From positions 1 to 31,236 of the forward strand of contig JAZLDG010000109.1 of assembly GCA_045614565.1 (NCBI GenBank): a stretch of DNA of 31,236 nucleotides. Direction: 5' to 3'. This DNA is from Scatosoma sp045614565 (GTDB lineage Bacteria; Bacillota; Clostridia; Christensenellales; Borkfalkiaceae). The translations under genes were made by a program, and so were the position numbers. Below, piece after piece: positions 1 through 7,215 of the stretch. Under the pieces are notes generated by a model. That model worked only from the letters and a program-made list of their open reading frames with translations, was not told where the DNA came from and made no database searches. Positions within the stretch are counted from its first letter, which is position 1; every line of letters starts with the position of its first letter.

Positions 1-952
1 TGGGTGTAAGGTCGTAAAGCACGCGATTTACGTTTTCCACCTCCGCCGTAATACGAGCGGTAATCTTTTTCAACAGCTCGTAAGGGATTTCCTCTATCGT
101 CGCCGTCATCGCGTCTACGGTATTTACCGCGCGAATGATAACGGGATACGCATACGTGCGTTTGCCGTCCTTAACGCCTACCGAACGGAAGTCGGGTACA
201 GCCGTGAAGTATTGCCATACCTTACCTTCCAAGCCGTTTAAGGCAAATTCTTCACGCAAAATTGCGTCCGATTCACGTACGGCTTCTAAACGCTCACGTG
301 TGATTTCACCAAGGCAACGAACGCCAAGCCCCGGACCGGGGAAGGGTTGACGGTAAACCATATCGTCGGGCAAGCCAAGCGCGCTGCCTACCGTACGCAC
401 TTCGTCTTTGTACAAAAGGCGTAACGGTTCAACCAGCTCGAACTGCATATCTTCGGGCAAACCGCCTACGTTATGGTGCGCCTTTACCCCGTCGCTTTCG
501 ATGATATCGGGATAAATCGTGCCTTGCGCCAAAAATTCAATACCCGATTGTTTTCTTGCTTCTTCTTCAAAGACGCGGATAAATTCCGCACCAATGATTT
601 TACGTTTCTTTTCGGGTTCTTCTACGCCGTCAAGCTTGCCAAGAAATCTTTCCACCGCGTCCACGTAGACGAGATTTGCGTCCATTTCGTCGCGGAATAC
701 CTTAACGACTTGTTCAGGCTCGCCTTTGCGGAGCAAGCCGTGGTTTACGTGCACGCAAACGAGTTGTTTGCCGATCGCTTTAATGAGCAACGCGGCAACA
801 ACGGAAGAATCTACACCGCCGGACAACGCAAGCAAGACCTTTTTATCGCCTACCTGCGCGCGAATTTCAGCGACCTGTTCCGAGATAAATTCGTCGGCAA
901 GTGCTTTCGTCGTGATACGAGCCATAGTTTCGGGACGTACGTTATTTTCCAT
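1..952 (-). CDS. guaA: GMP synthase ATP-pyrophosphatase subunit, without glutaminase domain (3' end cut by window)
   Basis: Converts XMP to GMP with ATP and ammonia, the last step of guanine nucleotide synthesis. Translation of the minus strand gives an N-type ATP pyrophosphatase P-loop, LALSGGVDSS, near residue 45, then VNHGLLRKGE, the EKKRKIIG stretch, QGTIYPDIIES, and the dimerisation domain with RQPFPGPGLGVRCLGE; it runs off the left edge about ten residues before the usual C-terminus. The ATG at 952 has AGGAGA eight bases upstream. Normal bacterial GuaA has about 190 residues of class I glutamine amidotransferase before this domain. Here only about 35 residues precede the P-loop, and the adjoining upstream gene is thrH, so the glutaminase is absent. 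Either a separate subunit lies elsewhere, as in archaea, or free ammonia is used. It follows thrH by 34 bases, probably in one operon with guaB. Confidence 0.93.
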   Translation of the reverse strand, partial: MENNVRPETMARITTKALADEFISEQVAEIRAQVGDKKVLLALSGGVDSSVVAALLIKAIGKQLVCVHVNHGLLRKGEPEQVVKVFRDEMDANLVYVDAVERFLGKLDGVEEPEKKRKIIGAEFIRVFEEEARKQSGIEFLAQGTIYPDIIESDGVKAHHNVGGLPEDMQFELVEPLRLLYKDEVRTVGSALGLPDDMVYRQPFPGPGLGVRCLGEITRERLEAVRESDAILREEFALNGLEGKVWQYFTAVPDFRSVGVKDGKRTYAYPVIIRAVNTVDAMTATIEEIPYELLKKITARITAEVENVNRVLYDLTP

Positions 953-986
953 ATATTTTTTCTCCTATTTTTATAAAAAATTTTAA

Positions 987-1589
987 CTAATTGAGTGCTT
1001 TTTGGATTGCTTTCAGCAATTCGTCGTACGATTCGTACGCAGGCAAGTCGGGATTGTCCTTTTTTATTTTGTCTGTACTTCTAAATAAAAAACCCTTTTT
1101 ACTTGCTTTTATCATTGCCAAATCGTTATAGCTATCCCCCGCAGCGATCGTTTCATACCCGATGGACTGTAACGCTTTGACCGTAGAAAACTTGGAGTTT
1201 TCAATACGCATCTTAAAACCCGTAATCTCGCCGTTTTCCGCGACTTCCAAGGTATTGCAAAGCAAGGTGGGATACCCAAGCTTTTTCATAAGCGGCATAC
1301 CGAATTGCGTGAAGGTATCACTTATAATCATCACCTGCGTCAATTCTCTTAATTTATCGAGAAATGCTTTTGCACCGTCCAACGGCTCTATTTTATCGAT
1401 AATCGCGCGGATTTCATTCAATCCAAGCCCCTTTTCTTTCAAAATCGCCAAACGCCAACGCATTAGCTTATCGTAATCGGGCTCTTCGCGGGTGGTACGC
1501 TTTAATTCGGGAATACCGCTCGCTTCCGCGAACGCAATCCATATTTCGGGGACTAAAACCCCTTCTAAATCTAAACAAACAATATTCAT
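987..1589 (-). CDS. thrH: ThrH-type phosphoserine phosphatase / homoserine phosphotransferase
   Basis: HAD-superfamily enzyme of 200 residues. The opening CLDLEGVLVPEIWIAFAE is the hallmark of Pseudomonas ThrH, in which the second Asp of the usual DxD is Glu (here Asp7 and Glu9). Motif II is ISDTF and motif IV is AAGDSYND. ThrH of Pseudomonas dephosphorylates phosphoserine and can move that phosphate to homoserine. Here it would complete serine synthesis with serA and serC of the same window, and it could make O-phosphohomoserine from the product of hom; that link is inference. The ATG at 1589 is chosen because AGGA lies seven bases upstream; a TTG six bases earlier would sit on the ribosome site. 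It lies between guaB (51 bases) and guaA (34 bases), an unusual place for this gene. Confidence 0.9.
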   Translation of the reverse strand: MNIVCLDLEGVLVPEIWIAFAEASGIPELKRTTREEPDYDKLMRWRLAILKEKGLGLNEIRAIIDKIEPLDGAKAFLDKLRELTQVMIISDTFTQFGMPLMKKLGYPTLLCNTLEVAENGEITGFKMRIENSKFSTVKALQSIGYETIAAGDSYNDLAMIKASKKGFLFRSTDKIKKDNPDLPAYESYDELLKAIQKALN

Positions 1590-1613
1590 TGACAATTCCT
1601 ACAAACAACGAAA

Positions 1614-1630
1614 GACGGGCGTTACCCGTC
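1614..1630 (-). terminator. weak hairpin between guaB and thrH
   Basis: GACGGG and CCCGTC pair around a five-base loop just after the guaB stop codon. In the direction of transcription it is followed by TTTCGTTGTTTG, which is only moderately T-rich, so it may be a partial terminator or an RNA-stabilising hairpin rather than a full stop. Confidence 0.35.
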
Positions 1631-1640
1631 CACCGTTTTT

Positions 1641-3095
1641 TTAGTGTTGAGAATAGTTGGGAGCTTCCTTGCTGATAGAAATATCGTGAGGATGGCTTTC
1701 AATCAAACTCGCGTTGGTGATACGGACGAATTCGGAGCTCGTACGGAGTTCTTCCACGGTCGCTTTACCGCAATAGCCCATACCCGAGCGCAAACCGCCC
1801 TTCATTTGGTAAATAACGTCTGCAACGCTGCCTCTGTACGGTACGCGACCTTCTACGCCTTCGGGTACGAATTTCTTGGTCCCTTCTTGGAAATATCTGT
1901 CGCTGCTGCCTGCCGCCATTGCGCCAAGCGAACCCATACCGCGATATACTTTATAGCTTCTGCCTTGATACAATTCAACTTCACCGGGGCTTTCCAAAGT
2001 ACCTGCAAGCAACGAGCCTACCATAACCGCGCTACCGCCTGCCGCAAGGGCTTTCACGATATCACCGCTGTACTTGATACCGCCGTCGGCGATGACGCGT
2101 TTACCAAGCTTATCCGCCATTTCCGCACAATCCATAACCGCGGTGAGCTGGGGAACGCCGATACCCGCAACGATACGCGTCGTACAAATCGAACCGGGAC
2201 CGATACCAACCTTTACGACGTCCGCACCCGATTTGATAAGCGCTTCAGTAGCCGCCGCCGTTGCGACGTTACCCGCAATAATCGTAAGATTAGGATATTT
2301 TGCGCGGATTTCTTCCACCTTTTTCAAAACGCCTGCGGAATGTCCGTGCGCCGTATCGATTGCGATTACGTCTACGCGCGCTTCCACGAGCGCGGCAATT
2401 CTATCCACCGTATTCGCCGCCGTACCAACCGCCGCGCCGACGAGCAATCTGCCGTTTTCGTCTCTTGCGGAATTGGGGTATTGAATGGATTTTTCAATAT
2501 CTTTAATGGTAATAAGCCCTTTCAAATAGCCTTGTTCGTCTACGATGGGCAATTTTTCAATTCTATGCTTTCCAAGAATTTTTTGCGCTTGTTCCAAAGA
2601 CGTGCCTACGGGCGCGGTCACCAAGCCTTCTCTCGTCATTACGTTGGAAATGGGTTGTTCGTAATTGCTTTCAAAACGCAAATCACGGTTGGTTAAAATC
2701 CCGACGAGTTTACCACCTTGCGTAATGGGTACGCCGCTAATGCGGTATTTTTCCATCAACGCAACCGCGTCTTTTACGAGATTGTCGGGAGCAAGGAAAA
2801 ACGGATCGGTAATAACGCCGTGTTCGCTACGCTTTACCCGATCGACGTGCGTCGCTTGTTCTTCAATGGACATATTCTTGTGAATGATACCCATACCGCC
2901 TTCACGCGCCATGGCAATCGCCATACGGCTTTCCGTAACCGTATCCATTGCCGCACTCAATAAAGGCAGGTTGAGTTGAATTTTGTCCGTCAACTTCGTT
3001 TTCAAACAAACTTCGTTCGGCAATACGTTAGACGCTTGCGGAATGAGAAGTACGTCGTCGAAAGTCAATCCTTCTTTGATAATTTTGCTGCTCAT
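1641..3095 (-). CDS. guaB: IMP dehydrogenase
   Basis: Oxidises IMP to XMP with NAD+, the committed step to GMP. At 484 residues it is the normal bacterial length. The N-terminus EGLTFDDVLLIPQ is typical. A CBS pair (Bateman module, about residues 94-205) interrupts the TIM barrel, with ISGVPI and IEKLPIVDE repeats. The catalytic loop GIGPGSICTT has the active Cys at 304, and the mobile flap YRGMGSLGAM and the YRG segment follow. The ATG at 3095 has AAGGAG eight bases before it. The upstream membrane protein ends 53 bases before the start without a convincing promoter between, so both are probably read from the promoter at 3780-3808. Confidence 0.97.
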   Translation of the reverse strand: MSSKIIKEGLTFDDVLLIPQASNVLPNEVCLKTKLTDKIQLNLPLLSAAMDTVTESRMAIAMAREGGMGIIHKNMSIEEQATHVDRVKRSEHGVITDPFFLAPDNLVKDAVALMEKYRISGVPITQGGKLVGILTNRDLRFESNYEQPISNVMTREGLVTAPVGTSLEQAQKILGKHRIEKLPIVDEQGYLKGLITIKDIEKSIQYPNSARDENGRLLVGAAVGTAANTVDRIAALVEARVDVIAIDTAHGHSAGVLKKVEEIRAKYPNLTIIAGNVATAAATEALIKSGADVVKVGIGPGSICTTRIVAGIGVPQLTAVMDCAEMADKLGKRVIADGGIKYSGDIVKALAAGGSAVMVGSLLAGTLESPGEVELYQGRSYKVYRGMGSLGAMAAGSSDRYFQEGTKKFVPEGVEGRVPYRGSVADVIYQMKGGLRSGMGYCGKATVEELRTSSEFVRITNASLIESHPHDISISKEAPNYSQH

Positions 3096-3148
3096 AGGTA
3101 TTTCTCCTTGTATATAAAAACTTTGATTTTTCCTTAATAAATTTCCGA

Positions 3149-3751
3149 TTATCCGTTCAAAAGCTTGGACGTAATTTCTTCAAAATAGGCTTTATCTTCC
3201 CCCGTAAGGGTATTTGCCATTTCATTCATTTGCGTTTGGATTGCCGTTACCGTTTGCGTATCCCCGTTTTGGATAGCCGTAACGAGTAAGGCTACGACGG
3301 CGTTGTTTTTGGGGAACGTATTTTCGGTTAACCCTGAAAATGCGGTCGTCACGGCGTCCGTTTTTTGAAGCGCGTATTTAGCAAGACTGACTTGCCCGTA
3401 GATATACTGCTTGTACGAGATATTCGCTTGTATCTCCGCGTCGCGTTGCGTGCAATACTCTTGAAAGCCGTCCTGTTCTATCAACAGCGAGCCGCATTCT
3501 TCTACGCGGGCGTTATCACCCGTTTCAACAGCGACTTCCGTCGCAAAAGCAACGTAATAAATTTGATGCGAACGGTCAAACGCCGTCTTGGCAAAATCTA
3601 CGCTTGCCGCGTTCATTCCAAGGTCGTACGTTACGCCCATCATCGTGGAAGGGAAAAACAAGCAAAGCGCGCCAAGCATAAAGGCGAACAACGCGAGTAT
3701 GGACACCAAGGTACTAACCGCAGCCCGCAATATCACTCGATCTACGCGCAT
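3149..3751 (-). CDS. unknown single-pass membrane protein
   Basis: I do not recognise this 200-residue protein. It has a short basic N-terminus (MRVDRVILR), one hydrophobic segment at about residues 10-34, and then a soluble, mainly helical portion that would lie outside the cell if the N-terminus stays inside. The soluble part is rich in Ala, Thr and Gln with spaced aromatic residues (ISYKQYIYGQ, KAYFEEITSK), which suggests helical repeats such as TPR-like pairs, but no family signature is clear. The ATG at 3751 follows GGGAGGAGAA. It is the first gene behind the promoter at 3780-3808 and precedes guaB by 53 bases. Its job in a guanine operon is unknown. Confidence 0.8.
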   Translation of the reverse strand: MRVDRVILRAAVSTLVSILALFAFMLGALCLFFPSTMMGVTYDLGMNAASVDFAKTAFDRSHQIYYVAFATEVAVETGDNARVEECGSLLIEQDGFQEYCTQRDAEIQANISYKQYIYGQVSLAKYALQKTDAVTTAFSGLTENTFPKNNAVVALLVTAIQNGDTQTVTAIQTQMNEMANTLTGEDKAYFEEITSKLLNG

Positions 3752-3779
3752 ATACTTCTCCTCCCATTGTATTTATACT

Positions 3780-3808
3780 ATTTTAGCACATTAAAAACAA
3801 AAAATCAA
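3780..3808 (-). promoter_or_regulatory. sigma-A promoter of the guaB operon
   Basis: On the minus strand, TTGATT (3803-3808) and TAAAAT (3780-3785) are separated by exactly 17 bases. The expected start of transcription is near 3773, about 22 bases before the ATG of the membrane protein at 3751. The leader is too short for a purine riboswitch. Confidence 0.75.
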
Positions 3809-3853
3809 CTGTATAAACGAAAATATTTGGGTATGTTTGCAACCTTTTTTTAA

Positions 3854-3859
3854 TATAAT
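3854..3859 (+). promoter_or_regulatory. -10 box (TATAAT) directly before the lipoprotein gene
   Basis: A perfect TATAAT ends six bases before the ATG at 3866, so transcription would start at or next to the start codon. No good -35 box is seen at the right distance (GTATGT at a spacing of 17). If this promoter is used, the message would be leaderless. Confidence 0.5.
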
Positions 3860-3865
3860 GGAACT

Positions 3866-4558
3866 ATGAGAATTTTTGAGCCTATAAAACCCCGTTTTTT
3901 ACGATTGAAAAACTATTTTTGCGTTTGTCTTGCCGTTTGCTTTTTATTTTTGTTTACAGCCTGTCAAAGCAACGTGGATTACTTTACATACGTTTCCGAG
4001 CTGCGCTCGAATATTTTTCGCGTGGAGACGGACGACTTTTCTTTACGGATTTTCGCCATGGAAAAAGAATACCCCTACGCCACGGACGGCGTAGCGCGGG
4101 AAAAGTCCGCGCGGACGGAAATTTATCTCGTCGCCCCGTCGGGGGATAAAACGTGCAGTATCGCCTTTACGGTAAACAATCAAGAGTACGGCGGAGAAAT
4201 GTCCTACGATAACGTAAAAGCGGAATATTATTATTCTTGCTCGTTAGAGATTTCCGCATTGACCTTTATCGATTGTACGCTAACCTACGGCGAAAGCGTA
4301 AGCACCTTTCACGTACCGTCCGTTAAAACGGAAACGACTATATCCCCGCAAACCGCGCTTGGACTGTTACAAACCGCGGAAACGGAATTGTTTAACTCGC
4401 TTACCGATAAATACGGCTTTGCAGGAGAAATTTATTTGCGGTTGATTTACGAAGAAAGCCCCTATTATTATATAGGCGTCATCGACCGAAACGGGAACAC
4501 GACGGCGTTTTTACTCAACGCCGAAACGGGAAAAATCCTTGCCAAACGACAATCATAA
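3866..4558 (+). CDS. putative lipoprotein of unknown function
   Basis: A 230-residue protein with a lipoprotein signal: basic N-terminus, hydrophobic core at about 18-31 and the lipobox LFTAC, so the mature protein starts at Cys33 and is anchored outside the membrane. The mature part is beta-rich, with SLRIFAMEKEYPYA, a charged middle region and a C-terminal part ending in YYYIGVIDRNGNTTAFLLNAETGK. That last segment resembles the strand-turn-strand of small extracellular beta domains, but I cannot assign a family. No ribosome binding site precedes the ATG; instead a TATAAT box lies six bases before it. It is transcribed alone, divergent from the guaB operon and convergent with the opp operon. 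Confidence 0.82.
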   Translation: MRIFEPIKPRFLRLKNYFCVCLAVCFLFLFTACQSNVDYFTYVSELRSNIFRVETDDFSLRIFAMEKEYPYATDGVAREKSARTEIYLVAPSGDKTCSIAFTVNNQEYGGEMSYDNVKAEYYYSCSLEISALTFIDCTLTYGESVSTFHVPSVKTETTISPQTALGLLQTAETELFNSLTDKYGFAGEIYLRLIYEESPYYYIGVIDRNGNTTAFLLNAETGKILAKRQS

Positions 4559-4599
4559 TCAAAAGTCCCCAGCAAACATTTTGCTGGGGACTTTTGATT
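4557..4599. terminator. bidirectional terminator with a 20-bp perfect stem
   Basis: AATCAAAAGTCCCCAGCAAA (4557-4576) and its exact complement (4580-4599) enclose a three-base loop. A-rich and T-rich ends serve both strands. The stop codon of the plus lipoprotein gene (4556-4558) and the stop codon of the minus small membrane protein (4598-4600) both fall at the foot of the stem. Confidence 0.93.
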
Positions 4600-4843
4600 A
4601 GCCAAGCCAAAGATACATTAACAAAAAGACGATACCGCAAGCAAGCACGATGCAGGCAAACAAGGGCAACAACGCGATAAACGCGCCCTTTACCATTGCC
4701 CAGTACTCCTTTCTCGACACTTTCATCGGTTGGCGTTTGGGATTTTTTTTCAAAGAAGGATCGTACCAACGAAAACCTTCCACGTTCATATCCGCAATCG
4801 TCGTTTCGGTGTCTAATTCGTCTTTTTTTTCTTTTTTTGCCAT
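4598..4843 (-). CDS. small membrane protein at the end of the opp operon
   Basis: An 81-residue protein: a highly charged N-terminal half (MAKKEKKDELDTETT), a conserved-looking segment GFRWYDPSLKKNPKRQPMK, then one hydrophobic segment covering about the last 29 residues (GAFIALLPLF to the C-terminus). It is probably anchored with the charged part inside the cell. The ATG at 4843 is chosen because GGAG ends five bases before it; a GTG two codons earlier overlaps that site. The ribosome site begins just after the oppF stop, so it is co-transcribed with the importer. No family is recognised; an accessory role to the permease is only suggested by position. Confidence 0.75.
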   Translation of the reverse strand: MAKKEKKDELDTETTIADMNVEGFRWYDPSLKKNPKRQPMKVSRKEYWAMVKGAFIALLPLFACIVLACGIVFLLMYLWLG

Positions 4844-4858
4844 ATACACTCCAAACGT

Positions 4859-5929
4859 TTACGCTTCCGTCGTTACGCTCGCTTGTTCCTTTTGACTTTC
4901 TTCAAACGCGGCAAACTCTTCTGGGGTATCATACAAATGACAAGCGCAGAAATGCCCTTCTTCTACTTCTTTATACTGCGGAGCTACACTTTTACAAATT
5001 TCCATACAACGATCGCAACGGGTATGGAATTTACAGCCCTTGGGCGGATTGACGGGCGAGGGGATATCCCCTTTCAAAATGACGCGGTTCATTTTCACGT
5101 GCGGATTAGGCACGGGAACGGCGGAAAATAACGCTTTCGTGTACGGATGCAAGGTATTTGCAAAAATCCGCGCTTTGCTTCCGTATTCCACCATACTGCC
5201 CAAGTACATTACGCCCACTTCGTCGGAAATGTGCTTTACGACGGAAAGATCGTGCGAAATGAACACGTAGGTCAAGCCCAACTGCTTTTGCAAATCTTTG
5301 AGCATATTGATAATTTGCGCTTGAATGGACACGTCGAGCGCGGAAACGGGCTCGTCACAAATAACCAGCTCGGGTTTGAGCGCAAGCGCGCGGGCAATAC
5401 AAATACGCTGTCTTTGTCCACCCGAAAATTCGTGCGGATAACGCTCGAAATAATGGGGCTGTAAACCGCACGTTTTCATAACGTTAAGCACGTATTCGCG
5501 ATAATGCGCTTTATCCACCAAACCGTGCTGTAAAGCGGCTTCGCCGATGATTTCCCCAACCGTCAAACGGGGGGAAAGACTTGCGTAAGGGTCTTGGAAG
5601 ATCATTTGCATATTCGGACGGAGTTTATCAAATTCCCGTTCGGGGATTTTTGACACTTCCTTGCCCTTAAACCAAACTTCCCCGCCCGTCACGTCGTACA
5701 AGCGTAAAATCGTTCTTCCCATCGTCGTTTTACCGCAACCCGATTCCCCGACGATCCCCAACGTTTTGCCCTTTTGCAGCTTAAAAGAAACGTTGTCTAC
5801 GGCTTTTAAGTACGCTTTGGGACGACCGAAAAAGGTCGTGTCTACGACAAAATATTTTTTTAAGTCCTTGACTTCCAACAACACGTCTTCCGTTTCGTTT
5901 ACAAGGGTTTTATTTTCGGTTTCATTCAT
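4859..5929 (-). CDS. oppF: oligopeptide/dipeptide ABC transporter ATPase (OppF type)
   Basis: Cytoplasmic ATPase of 356 residues that powers peptide import with OppD. Visible are Walker A GESGCGKT (61-68), a Q-loop in MIFQDPYASLSPR, the ABC signature SGGQRQR, Walker B ELVICDEPVSALD and the switch His in FISHDLSVV. The C-terminal oligopeptide extension has the Cys pattern CKFHTRCDRCMEIC, then CAC; in this family these cysteines have been linked with an iron-sulfur cluster. It starts with ATGAATGA, so its ATG at 5929 overlaps the oppD stop by eight bases, which couples translation. The substrate is not shown by the sequence. Confidence 0.95.
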   Translation of the reverse strand: MNETENKTLVNETEDVLLEVKDLKKYFVVDTTFFGRPKAYLKAVDNVSFKLQKGKTLGIVGESGCGKTTMGRTILRLYDVTGGEVWFKGKEVSKIPEREFDKLRPNMQMIFQDPYASLSPRLTVGEIIGEAALQHGLVDKAHYREYVLNVMKTCGLQPHYFERYPHEFSGGQRQRICIARALALKPELVICDEPVSALDVSIQAQIINMLKDLQKQLGLTYVFISHDLSVVKHISDEVGVMYLGSMVEYGSKARIFANTLHPYTKALFSAVPVPNPHVKMNRVILKGDIPSPVNPPKGCKFHTRCDRCMEICKSVAPQYKEVEEGHFCACHLYDTPEEFAAFEESQKEQASVTTEA

Positions 5930-7211
5930 TACCTGCTCCCTCCTTGTACAAATAACACGAAACGCTATGCGTGTCCGTAACCTTTATAAGCTGGGGATAT
6001 TCTCCCGCACATTCCTTTTTGCAACGGTCGCAACGGTCGCGGAAATAACAATAATTGGGCATATCCACGGGATTGGGAACAAACCCGGGTATACAGTACA
6101 GCGATTCCACTTCGCCGTCTACGGTAGGTTTGCTCTTTTGCAAGCCTATGGTATACGGGTGCAAAGGACGGTCGAAAATATCTTCCGCCGTACCCATTTC
6201 AATGATTTTACCCGCGTACATAACCACGACGTAATCCGCCATTTCAGCAACCACGCCCAAATCGTGCGTAATGAGCATAATCGAGCCGTTGATCTTGGTT
6301 TTGATTTCACGGAGCAAATCCAAAATTTGCGCTTGAATGGTTACGTCGAGCGCGGTCGTCGGTTCGTCGGCAATAATCAAACGGGGATTGCACAAAAGTG
6401 CCATCGCAATCATAACGCGTTGACGCATACCGCCCGAAAGCTCGTGCGGGTATTTTTTATACACGCCTTCGGGATCGGCAATGCCGACCAAATTGAGCAT
6501 TTCTATACTACGCGCTTTCGCCCCGTCCTTGGATATCCCTTCGATATGCAAAAACGCGACTTCGTCAAGCTGATTGCCGATTGTAAACACGGGATTGAGC
6601 GACGTCATCGGCTCTTGGAAAATCATAGAGATTTCCCTGCCGCGGATATACCGCATTGCGTCAATGGGCATTTTGGCAATATCGTACACCTTTTCGTCCA
6701 TTTCGTAAAGGTTGCCGCCAAGCTCGTTCTTCTTATGCACGGGCTTGCCCTTGGCGTCCTTTTTCACCAACGTTTCGCCGTTAATTTCTTCCGTTTCAAA
6801 CACGGGAATTTTATTCCCCTTTTCGTCTAAACGGAATGCGTTGGTGCGGAAACGGATAGACCCGCTCACGATTTGACCCGTAGGTCCGTGTACGAGCTGC
6901 ATCAGTGAAAGCGAAGTGACGCTTTTACCGCAACCCGACTCGCCTACAACGCCAACTGTCGAGCCTGCGGGAATGGAAAAAGTAACGCCGTTTACCGCTT
7001 TAACGACGCCCGTGTCCGTATAGAAATAGGTGTGTAAGTCGTCAAATTCGATAATATTGTTCGGATCTTTCATTTCCGAAATATATTCCGCTTCTACGTT
7101 TTTTCTCTTTTTACGCTTTTCAAAATCCTTGGTAATGCGGATATTTTCTTTCGCGATCCGACGGGATTCTTTCGCGCTTATATAATGCGAATTTTTCTTA
7201 TCTTCCGCCAT
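5922..7211 (-). CDS. oppD: oligopeptide/dipeptide ABC transporter ATPase (OppD type) with insertion
   Basis: Partner ATPase of OppF. At 429 residues it is about 80-100 longer than usual. An N-terminal basic, probably helical extension of about 50 residues (SRRIAKENIRITKDFEKRKK) precedes the ABC domain. Walker A is GESGCGKS (90-97), the Q-loop Gln is 199 (FQEPMTSLNP), the signature LSGGMRQR starts at 258, and Walker B is LIIADEP. Between Walker A and the Q-loop, about residues 121-180, lies an extra charged stretch (GNKIPVFETEEINGETLVKK and on) that ordinary OppD lacks. The C-terminus has Cys residues in CYFRDRCDRCKKEC. The ATG at 7211 follows AGAGGTGATAAG. The gene begins four bases after oppC. 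Confidence 0.94.
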   Translation of the reverse strand: MAEDKKNSHYISAKESRRIAKENIRITKDFEKRKKRKNVEAEYISEMKDPNNIIEFDDLHTYFYTDTGVVKAVNGVTFSIPAGSTVGVVGESGCGKSVTSLSLMQLVHGPTGQIVSGSIRFRTNAFRLDEKGNKIPVFETEEINGETLVKKDAKGKPVHKKNELGGNLYEMDEKVYDIAKMPIDAMRYIRGREISMIFQEPMTSLNPVFTIGNQLDEVAFLHIEGISKDGAKARSIEMLNLVGIADPEGVYKKYPHELSGGMRQRVMIAMALLCNPRLIIADEPTTALDVTIQAQILDLLREIKTKINGSIMLITHDLGVVAEMADYVVVMYAGKIIEMGTAEDIFDRPLHPYTIGLQKSKPTVDGEVESLYCIPGFVPNPVDMPNYCYFRDRCDRCKKECAGEYPQLIKVTDTHSVSCYLYKEGAGNE

Positions 7212-7215
7212 CTTA

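Noticed and set aside
473..976. Open frame of 167 codons on plus
   Set aside because: Lies antisense to guaA, whose minus reading has diagnostic motifs.
1644..2696. Open frame of 350 codons on plus
   Set aside because: Antisense to guaB; composition is Arg/Phe/His-rich as expected from a shadow of a biased gene, with no family motif.
3096..3148. Possible purine riboswitch before guaB
   Set aside because: The gap is 53 bases, too short for the three-helix aptamer, and no conserved loops are seen.
5661..6830. Open frame of 389 codons on plus
   Set aside because: Antisense to oppD and oppF, both with full ABC motifs.
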